The translations under genes were made by a program, and so were the position numbers. The notes beneath the pieces were generated by a model. The model made no database searches, was not told where the DNA came from, and saw only the letters and a program-made list of their open reading frames with translations. From NCBI GenBank assembly GCA_913046275.1, contig CAJWSE010000055.1, positions 1 to 7,114 of the forward strand: DNA of 7,114 nt. The letters are read 5' to 3'. This document shows positions 1-6,113 of the stretch, one piece after another. The DNA is from an uncultured Phycisphaerae bacterium. Its GTDB lineage: Bacteria > Planctomycetota > Phycisphaerae > Phycisphaerales > SM1A02. The first letter of the stretch is position 1. Each line of letters opens with the position of its first letter.

Positions 1-2750
1 CCTTTTATTTTTAACAATACGTCCTCAGGTAAGCAGAGTTCGATCTCACGCCTTGGCTTCACCTTTTGTGAAGCTCGAGTTGTGCGAATAGCAATCACAA
101 GTTCTTTGGCAAATTCAAATGAATCGACAGCTGTTGGGTCAATCGTTATATCTTGAAAATCTGGCCAAGACGCGGTTGCTGCCAAGTCAGATTGAGGCAG
201 ATTCACGCCTTCGATAGTGCCGCAGGGAATTACTTGAATATGTGGCCAAATAGCTTCAGTTACGAATGGGCAGATAGGGTGAAGAACCCTACAAATTGCA
301 TCGAGCACAGTATGTAGTACCCTTTGTTGAGATGGAGAATCTTTGATCGTTGGCTTAATGGCTTCAAGATACCAATCACAAAAATCTCTCCACAATAAGT
401 CATAGATTGTTTCTGCAATAACACTGAATTGATAGTTTTCAAATGCTGCATTAAGTTTTATGATTGAATTTGACACTCTAGATATCATCCAATGGTCGAC
501 AAGTGTTAAGTCGTTAGTTGGGACGCACTCTGCTGGTGTTGAAATATTCATCAGAGCAAAGCGGTTTGCGTTCCAAAACTTATTTGCAAAATTCCGGCCA
601 ATATCAAATCGAGAGGAAGTGTTCATTGCGAGGGGCGTCTCTTCGCAATCTTCGGCTGCGCCAATTAAAAGTCCATATAGGGTAGAAATCTTTTTATTTT
701 TATCCTCTGGAGAATCTTGGATTGGTGCCATCACCTCGTGTCCTGTTGATGATGTTACATATTCAGGGGCAAATGCTTTGCCGGTATGTGGGCAAATTAA
801 ATCAACGCCAAGGCGAACATCTTGTGTGCCGGTTGCGAGTTGAACCATCGTATATCGGAGGGCATCAGCACCATGAGTTGCAATAATATCCCTCGGGTCT
901 ACTCCATTGCCAAGAGACTTGCTCATCCTTTGGCCAAAGCCATCTTGAATCATTGGATTAATATAGACATCCTGGAAGGGGAGCACGCCGTTTCGGAAGT
1001 AACGATTAAACATGACCATTCGGCTAACCCATAGTGTGATAATGTCTCTTCCAGTACAAAGTACACTTGTTGGGTTAAATTTTTCCAGCAAACCGGCAGT
1101 TTCTGGAAACGCTTCAGGCAAAGGCCAGCCCATTGTAGAAATCGGCCAAAGTGCCGAACTAAACCAAGTGTCAAGAACATCATCGTCTCGAACAAAACCG
1201 CTCTCTTCAATTTTGCGTTCAATATCTTCGTGTCCTCCACGAATGCAAATATAAACGCGTGTGCTTCCATCACCTTCATCAATTTCTTGATTTGATGCAA
1301 CTGCCTCGTGTCCTTCATCGGGCCATTTAATATCTTCATTTGAAGCAAATGTTTTAGACCACACTGGAATACGATGTCCCCACCATAGCTGACGAGAGAT
1401 GCACCAGTCGCGTAAATTTTCATGCCATGATTGATATGAATGTGCGTAACGGTCAGGGGAAAAACTTAGTTCCCCATCGCCATTCTTTGGGCCACTTGCA
1501 CGAGGTGGAGGTGTGCCATCGTACTGGTTTTTTGAAAGAGCTCGAAGTGCTTCATTGCATAAGCGGTCATCAGTAACTCGAACATACCACTGGTCGCTCA
1601 AATATGGTTCTATTGGAACATGGCTTCGGTAACTATGGCCAACGCTGTGTGAATAATCTTTTATTCCCTCAAGCAAGTTATTATTTTTAAACCACTCAAT
1701 GATTGCTTTTCGCGCATCTTCTCTAGTCATTCCAATAAATTGTTCTGACTCAGGACTAGCATCGTCCCAACCGTACATGTTGCTAATGGAGCCGTTCGAA
1801 GCCATAATATTTATGACAGGAAGTTCATGGCGCAATCCAATATCCCAGTCATTTGGATCATGTGCTGGAGTGACTTTTAAGAAACCTGTGGCGTATTCTG
1901 CCTTTGGATCGTCTGCACCTGGCATGACGACGTATTCATCTTCAACTATCGGAATTAATCGTTCAACAATAGGGAGCCGGATTGATTTGCCGCGTAGCGT
2001 TTGTGCTCGAGGGTCGCTTGGATTTATAGCAACTGCTGTATCGCCGAGCATAGTTTCAGGTCGAGTCGTCGCAACCGTGATGGTTCCGCTGCCATCTTCA
2101 AGTGGGTATTGAAGGTAGTACATATGCCCCGGTATTTCCTTCATCTCAACTTCATCATCAGCTAAAGCGGTAAGTGTTACAGGGTCCCAATTCACCAACC
2201 TTTTTCCGCGATATATTAAGTCATCACTAAATAACTTGAAAAAAGCTTCTCGTACGGCAGATGCACAAATGTCATCCATTGTAAAACGAGTTCGATCCCA
2301 ATCACATGATGCTCCTATGCTACGGAGCTGGCTTAAAATTGTTGATTGGTATTCATCTTTCCAATCCTGAACTCTTGAAACAAACTCGTCGCGTTTAAAA
2401 TCTGTTCTTTTTTTGCCTTCTTGTTGAAGAAGGCGTTTTTCGACAACAGATTGTGTCGCAATTCCTGCGTGGTCAGTTCCTGGCATCCACATGGTGTCAT
2501 CGCCTAACATGCGATGCCACCGTACCAGTACGTCTTGAAGGGTATTATTTAATGCATGGCCCAAGTGAAGTGGAGCGGTTACATTAGGTGGAGGAATAAG
2601 AATGGAGAAGGGCGTTCCATTCGTTTTATCGCTGCTCGCTGTAGCATGGCCAATATTTGCTTTTGTCCAACATGAAAGAATCTCTGACTCAACTTCAGAA
2701 GGAGCGTATGATTTAGGAATGGAATCTGTCGAAAAAGCCTTATCAGTCAT
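1..2750 (-). CDS. valS: Valyl-tRNA synthetase, partial (C-terminus beyond window)
   Basis: Class I aminoacyl-tRNA synthetase that charges tRNA-Val with valine in the cytoplasm. Reading the minus strand from 2750 gives 916 uninterrupted codons. Visible in order: the HIGH-type motif HLGH (residues 62-65, within PPPNVTAPLHLGHALN); GTDHAGIATQ (from about 91); the editing-domain motif TTRPETMLGD (from 228); DWCISRQLWWGHRIPVW (from 448); the KMSKS-type loop RMSKS (608-612) followed by LGNGVDP; and the anticodon-binding domain (from about 714, with NFANKFWNANRF). The C-terminal coiled coil expected for ValS lies beyond the window edge. Unusual: about 60 residues (roughly 651-713), starting ICPHTGKAF, separate the catalytic core from the anticodon domain. 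Three in-frame ATGs (2771, 2759, 2750) are possible starts. I chose 2750 because it abuts the divergent gene; a GAGGA lies 2 nt before 2771, which is closer than usual. Identity is near certain; the exact start is not. Confidence 0.96.
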   Translation of the reverse strand, partial: MTDKAFSTDSIPKSYAPSEVESEILSCWTKANIGHATASSDKTNGTPFSILIPPPNVTAPLHLGHALNNTLQDVLVRWHRMLGDDTMWMPGTDHAGIATQSVVEKRLLQQEGKKRTDFKRDEFVSRVQDWKDEYQSTILSQLRSIGASCDWDRTRFTMDDICASAVREAFFKLFSDDLIYRGKRLVNWDPVTLTALADDEVEMKEIPGHMYYLQYPLEDGSGTITVATTRPETMLGDTAVAINPSDPRAQTLRGKSIRLPIVERLIPIVEDEYVVMPGADDPKAEYATGFLKVTPAHDPNDWDIGLRHELPVINIMASNGSISNMYGWDDASPESEQFIGMTREDARKAIIEWFKNNNLLEGIKDYSHSVGHSYRSHVPIEPYLSDQWYVRVTDDRLCNEALRALSKNQYDGTPPPRASGPKNGDGELSFSPDRYAHSYQSWHENLRDWCISRQLWWGHRIPVWSKTFASNEDIKWPDEGHEAVASNQEIDEGDGSTRVYICIRGGHEDIERKIEESGFVRDDDVLDTWFSSALWPISTMGWPLPEAFPETAGLLEKFNPTSVLCTGRDIITLWVSRMVMFNRYFRNGVLPFQDVYINPMIQDGFGQRMSKSLGNGVDPRDIIATHGADALRYTMVQLATGTQDVRLGVDLICPHTGKAFAPEYVTSSTGHEVMAPIQDSPEDKNKKISTLYGLLIGAAEDCEETPLAMNTSSRFDIGRNFANKFWNANRFALMNISTPAECVPTNDLTLVDHWMISRVSNSIIKLNAAFENYQFSVIAETIYDLLWRDFCDWYLEAIKPTIKDSPSQQRVLHTVLDAICRVLHPICPFVTEAIWPHIQVIPCGTIEGVNLPQSDLAATASWPDFQDITIDPTAVDSFEFAKELVIAIRTTRASQKVKPRREIELCLPEDVLLKIK
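2684..2712 (+). promoter_or_regulatory. Candidate sigma70-type promoter for the lipoprotein gene, inside the valS 5' end
   Basis: CTGACT (2684-2689, 4 of 6 to TTGACA) is followed after exactly 17 bp by TATGAT (2707-2712, 5 of 6 to TATAAT). Transcription would begin near 2719, about 30 nt before the ATG at 2749. The promoter lies within valS codons, as it must because no intergenic space exists. A start near 2719 also coincides with an in-frame ATG, so a leaderless message is possible. This is a pattern match only. Confidence 0.35.
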
Positions 2751-2761
2751 GATTAGCATGA
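2747..2761. repeat. Short dyad spanning both divergent start codons
   Basis: TCATG (2747-2751) and CATGA (2757-2761) form a 5-bp inverted repeat around ATTAG. Each arm contains CATG, which reads as ATG on both strands. The dyad therefore carries candidate starts for valS (2750, 2759) and for the lipoprotein gene (2749, 2758). It could be an operator-like site, but a 5-bp arm is short enough to arise by chance. Confidence 0.3.
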
Positions 2762-3561
2762 TAACCGCCATGGTCCTCGCTGCGACTCTTGTTGGGTGCC
2801 AGAATGCAGAATCTCCTCAGGCGGCTCCAGTTTCTCCGAATGAACGAGAGGCGGCTATTCAAAGTGTAAATGAATATCTCAATACTGGAAGAGTTAAGGA
2901 GGCCCTCGCAATTACGTACGCTTTAGTCCAAAAGGACTCTCTGTCAAGCGAGGCGCAGGAAACCCATGCGCTAGCACTTCTTGCAGAAAGTGATCGTCTT
3001 GAGATGCTGGGCAAAGATGGTGACAAGAAAAAATTCGAAGCCCTTGGGGCTTATGAATCAGCATGCAAATTAAGTGTTTCTCCCGGTCTATTGTTTTTGT
3101 CAACTGCTCAAATAGCCCATATGTTGGGTGAAAATGATACTGCAAAAATCTATTACAAAAAGGCGATTCTTGCAGTGCCTAATGATGCAAGGGCTTCATT
3201 TTTCTTGGGTCAAATAGAATTACTTGATTCCAATTGGGATGAAGCAAAACATTGGCTAGAAGAAAGTTTACGTCTGAATCCAAATGAGCCACCAGCCCTA
3301 CTTTCCCTTGCACTTGCTGAAGCTCAACTCGGCCATACGTCAGTAGCCATACCTCTTGCTTCAAAGGGCTGTCAGTTAAATCCAAACGACATTCAATTGC
3401 GAATAATTCAGGCAAGAGTTCTAAGGATTTGTGGACAAGTCCAGCAGGCTCTTGAGCGATTGCTCGTATTGCCAGAAGAAGCTCAAAATCAAGGTATCTG
3501 CGCAAATGAAATATCAATTTGTCTCAAATTGCTAGAGAAGGGCAATAGTAACAATGAGTGA
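2749..3561 (+). CDS. TPR-repeat lipoprotein
   Basis: Predicted 270-residue lipoprotein. A hydrophobic leader ends in the lipobox LVGC, with Cys17 as the lipidated residue, followed by a Ser/Pro/Ala/Gln-rich linker. The rest is helical and built of tetratricopeptide-like units: about 33-66, a degenerate stretch to about 111, then 112-146, 147-180, 181-214 and 215-248. The later units show the L..A....G....A......L.PND/NPNE pattern (for example ENDTAKIYYKKAILAVPND). TPR solenoids bind proteins; no catalytic motif is seen. From 2749 the leader lacks a basic residue; starting at the in-frame ATG 2719 (280 residues) would add a Lys, so the start is unsettled. No clear Shine-Dalgarno precedes either. 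The reading frame stays open back to 2602, but that would place about 50 residues antisense to valS. The stop overlaps the next gene by 8 nt. The S41 protease downstream suggests an adaptor role like NlpI (inference). Confidence 0.82.
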   Translation: MISMITAMVLAATLVGCQNAESPQAAPVSPNEREAAIQSVNEYLNTGRVKEALAITYALVQKDSLSSEAQETHALALLAESDRLEMLGKDGDKKKFEALGAYESACKLSVSPGLLFLSTAQIAHMLGENDTAKIYYKKAILAVPNDARASFFLGQIELLDSNWDEAKHWLEESLRLNPNEPPALLSLALAEAQLGHTSVAIPLASKGCQLNPNDIQLRIIQARVLRICGQVQQALERLLVLPEEAQNQGICANEISICLKLLEKGNSNNE

Positions 3562-3760
3562 TTCACGAATCCTACTACTCATTTTGGCTATTTTTTTAAT
3601 ATTTTTGGCAGTTATTGGAGTGGGAACCATTTTTCTAGTCGCAAAGAGGTGTTCCCGTAAAAACTCCTCTGAATTACCAATAAGAGAGAATTTCGATTCC
3701 ATTGACCCTTGGATAGAGGCCGGAAGGCGTGCTAAATGTGAATTTGATGAACTTGGATAA
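3554..3760 (+). CDS. Small single-pass membrane protein, unrecognised family
   Basis: A 68-residue protein that I do not recognise. Residues 5-30 are strongly hydrophobic (LLLILAIFLIFLAVIGVG and onward), forming one transmembrane helix. It is followed by KRCSRK, which by the positive-inside rule places the C-terminal tail in the cytoplasm. The tail is polar and mixed-charge and includes DPWIEAGRRAKCEFDE. The start ATG sits in ATGAGTGA and overlaps the lipoprotein stop by 8 nt, and AGAAGGG (3536-3542) lies 11 nt upstream. Both point to translational coupling with the lipoprotein. A 260-nt minus-strand frame overlapping it has no such support. Function unknown; an inner-membrane partner for its neighbours is only a guess. 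Confidence 0.72.
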   Translation: MSDSRILLLILAIFLIFLAVIGVGTIFLVAKRCSRKNSSELPIRENFDSIDPWIEAGRRAKCEFDELG

Positions 3761-3852
3761 TACTTTGACGTACCATTCAACAATGTTGCCATGCGACCTC
3801 AAGAACACATCGAAAAGAGCCGATTTCAGTAAAAGCCTCATCGCTTGCTTAC

Positions 3853-3859
3853 AAAAGGA
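3853..3859 (+). promoter_or_regulatory. Ribosome binding site of the S41 protease gene
   Basis: AAAAGGA lies 11 nt before the ATG at 3871 and supports that start, which also gives a well-formed signal peptide. The rest of the 110-bp spacer (3761-3870) shows no convincing promoter or hairpin terminator, so the protease may be read from the upstream transcript. Confidence 0.55.
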
Positions 3860-3870
3860 CTCTTTTTAGA

Positions 3871-6081
3871 ATGAATATTCCACGGTTACGTTTTTCACCA
3901 GCTATTGGTCTCGCAGCCATTCTCTTTTGTTCAATCACTGCGGAAGCTCAAACAAGTAGTGCCGCTGAATGGTCAACGCGAATTTGGAGTTCAGCTTCTG
4001 ATGGCAACTGGGAGGCTGTCGATGTCCTGCTTAGTGATGTTCCTGAAGGGGACGATGTGAACCTTGTTGCATTTCGTAATCAGCTTGAAGCATACAGAAA
4101 TCATATAGATCACTCGACAGCAGAAACGTTACGGGCTCGTGAACTCGCGCTTGAAGAAATGAAAATGGCAGTCGTAGAAAACAACATCATCCAGGCGATG
4201 AAGTCCGCGGTTGAAGCACAAACTTTAAGTAAAAACTTTGATGACGTTATGTATATGGACGACGTGCAGTCAGTCTTGTCTAAAGCGCAAGAGGAGATAG
4301 CAAGGGAAACTGAAGACGGAAATATTCTAACTGCACAAACTTTACTCTATTCTCTTCGGACTTTTTACGAAGGAACTTCGCGTCGCGATTTATATGACTT
4401 ATGGAGTGATGAGCTTGAAGACGTTGCACTTCAAGTTTCTCTTTTGCGCCAATATGCGCCTGAGCATCTTCATTCACTATTTACTTCGCGTGCAGAAACT
4501 CTTGGCGATGAACCGCCTGAAGCGTTCAATGAACAAGCGCGAGATAATTGGATTCAACGAGTTGATGACATTAACACAGATATGGTCGTGCGATCCTTAG
4601 ACGTTGCTACTAATGAACATATCCACAATATTGACTGGAGGGAGTTGATACTTGGCGGGTTAACCGCAGTTCAAACGCTTGGAAATGTTGAGGTGATAGC
4701 AGAAACATTTGTGAGTGTTCAAGAAGATGGCGTTCGAGATGCGTGGAATGCTGCGTTAGATGAAGAATTTGATGCGTTGCAATCTTATTTAGAACATATT
4801 CCTGGGAAACGAGTCCTTGTCCAGATACTAAGAAGAATACTTCAAGCAAATGAAACAACTCTGAAGCTTCCAGAAGGGGTCATACTTCGTGAATTCGGCG
4901 ACGGCGCAATGAGTAAGCTTGATAAATATTCTGGCATTATTTGGCCAGATGAGTCTCGGCGTTTTGCTCAGCAGACAAATGGTCGCTTTGTTGGTGTTGG
5001 TATAAACATACAAGAAAACAACAAAGGTGAAATTAAAATTGCAAGTCCAATTGAAGGTTCGCCTGCGTATAACGCTGGTGTTCTTCCTGATGATGTCATC
5101 GTTGCAGTTAATGGGAAATCTGCAAGTGGATGGACGCTCAATGATGCTGTCGATCGAATCACAGGGCCAAAAGGGACTCCTGTTACGCTTACTATTCGTA
5201 GGCCTACTGAAGAAGAACAGCTGGATATTACGATTACCCGAGATTCAATCAAACTTCATTCTGTTCAGGGGTGGTGGAAAGAAAATTTAAATGAAGATGG
5301 TCAACCAAATTGGAATTGGTATATCGATGAAACAAATAAAATTGGTTACATTAAGCTGACTGGTTTCTCAGACGAATCATATTCTGACATTCTTTCTGCT
5401 GTTCGCGAAATGCAGACATTGGGTCAGCCAAATGGTCTAATTTTAGATTTGCGATTTAATCCAGGTGGCTTGCTCCCTTCGGCACGTCGTATCGCGAACT
5501 TATTTGTTAGTTCTGGCACTATTGTTAGTGGTGAGAAGGCTAACGGAGAAGAAATCTTCAGGATGCGAGCGCTTCCTAATCGAGCCTATCTTTCAGATTG
5601 GCCTGTACTTATCCTTATAAACCAAGGTTCTGCGAGTGCTAGTGAAATTGTTTCCGGCTGTGTGCAAGCCCATGATGCGGGCATAATTGTAGGTAAGCAA
5701 AGTTGGGGTAAAGGGTCTGTTCAAACGGTGCATCAAGTTGCTCGTGACGCAAACGTAAAGCTTACAACTCAGTTCTATAGGCTTCCATCGCCAGACGGAG
5801 GGCTTACGCCGGGTAGGCTTGTCCATAAACATCGCGGATCTACTGACTGGGGTGTTATTCCGGATATTGAAGTAGCTATGTCCCCGACGCAAATTACAGA
5901 ATCTATGAAATTGAGAAAAGAGGCAGATATGATTTCAAAAGATTCCACAGTTGAGCGTCCAGACATTAATCGTCTAATCACTGATGGACTTGATCCGCAA
6001 TTAGAGACCGCGTTGCTCATCCTGAGAGCAAATGCGCTTTCGCGTATGACCTCTGATCATAGACAGGCAAGTCTCGACTAA
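3871..6081 (+). CDS. Carboxyl-terminal processing protease, S41 (CtpA/Prc) family, secreted
   Basis: A 736-residue exported serine protease of the family that trims or degrades envelope proteins from their C-termini. It has a Sec-type signal peptide (basic MNIPRLR, hydrophobic core, likely cut after AEA at residue 26). Residues 27 to about 325 are acidic and largely helical with no domain I recognise. About 326-370 resembles the usual lead-in to the PDZ domain. The PDZ domain spans about 372-446 (GVGINI, SPAYNAGVLPDDVIVAVNGK, GPKGTPVTLTIRR). The S41 domain runs about 488-670, with DLRFNPGG (526-533), GSASASEI (586-593) and SWGKGSVQ (611-618). Ser589 and Lys614 fit the catalytic dyad; their spacing of 25 matches Ser452/Lys477 of E. 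coli Prc. The protein looks active and complete. Bacterial CtpA-type members are typically about 400-500 residues, so the N-terminal extension is notable. The next gene begins 27 nt after the stop, suggesting an operon. Confidence 0.94.
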   Translation: MNIPRLRFSPAIGLAAILFCSITAEAQTSSAAEWSTRIWSSASDGNWEAVDVLLSDVPEGDDVNLVAFRNQLEAYRNHIDHSTAETLRARELALEEMKMAVVENNIIQAMKSAVEAQTLSKNFDDVMYMDDVQSVLSKAQEEIARETEDGNILTAQTLLYSLRTFYEGTSRRDLYDLWSDELEDVALQVSLLRQYAPEHLHSLFTSRAETLGDEPPEAFNEQARDNWIQRVDDINTDMVVRSLDVATNEHIHNIDWRELILGGLTAVQTLGNVEVIAETFVSVQEDGVRDAWNAALDEEFDALQSYLEHIPGKRVLVQILRRILQANETTLKLPEGVILREFGDGAMSKLDKYSGIIWPDESRRFAQQTNGRFVGVGINIQENNKGEIKIASPIEGSPAYNAGVLPDDVIVAVNGKSASGWTLNDAVDRITGPKGTPVTLTIRRPTEEEQLDITITRDSIKLHSVQGWWKENLNEDGQPNWNWYIDETNKIGYIKLTGFSDESYSDILSAVREMQTLGQPNGLILDLRFNPGGLLPSARRIANLFVSSGTIVSGEKANGEEIFRMRALPNRAYLSDWPVLILINQGSASASEIVSGCVQAHDAGIIVGKQSWGKGSVQTVHQVARDANVKLTTQFYRLPSPDGGLTPGRLVHKHRGSTDWGVIPDIEVAMSPTQITESMKLRKEADMISKDSTVERPDINRLITDGLDPQLETALLILRANALSRMTSDHRQASLD

Positions 6082-6097
6082 AGTAATGAAGTCGGAT

Positions 6098-6113
6098 ATC
6101 ATCGGGGGATGAT
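6098..6113 (+). promoter_or_regulatory. Small hairpin enclosing the start codon of the downstream nuclease-fold gene
   Basis: ATCATC (6098-6103) and GATGAT (6108-6113) pair perfectly around a GGGG loop. The right arm contains the ATG at 6109-6111, and the only purine-rich candidate for ribosome binding (GGGGG, 6104-6108) is in the loop and stem. If it forms in the mRNA, it would cover the start site. The stem has only two G-C pairs in six and is weak, so it may be chance. Confidence 0.25.

Noticed and set aside
460..2112. Plus-strand open frames at 460-843, 822-1034, 1012-1254 and 1699-2112, and a minus frame at 950-1423
   Set aside because: All lie over valS in other frames. The valS frame carries every expected motif through these positions, and the alternatives show no recognisable domains or ribosome sites.
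2602..2748. N-terminal extension of the TPR lipoprotein back to the ATG at 2602
   Set aside because: It lies fully antisense to the conserved valS N-terminus. The lipobox leader fits a start at 2749 or 2719, and a candidate promoter lies at 2684-2712, downstream of 2602.
3532..3792. Minus-strand 86-residue frame over the small membrane protein
   Set aside because: It shows no motif or ribosome site, and the plus-strand frame has a stop-start overlap and a clear transmembrane segment.
3765..3793. TTGACG (3765-3770) as the -35 of a protease promoter
   Set aside because: No acceptable -10 hexamer lies 16-18 bp downstream; the sequence there is around GCCATG.
2929..3863. Identical 12-mer CAAAAGGACTCT at 2929-2940 and 3852-3863
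   Set aside because: About one or two chance repeats of 12 bases are expected in 7 kb. One copy is inside a codon stretch and the other is the ribosome site of the protease gene.
3845..3872. TTGCTT plus TAGAAT promoter-like pair just before the S41 gene
   Set aside because: Transcription would begin around 3879, after the ATG at 3871, so it could not serve this start. The -35 match is poor.
6079..6108. The protease stop and the EEP gene are in the same frame with no further stop between them, suggesting a split fusion or readthrough
   Set aside because: There is a one-in-three chance of a shared frame. The protease already ends in a typical family tail and the EEP protein has its own hydrophobic start.
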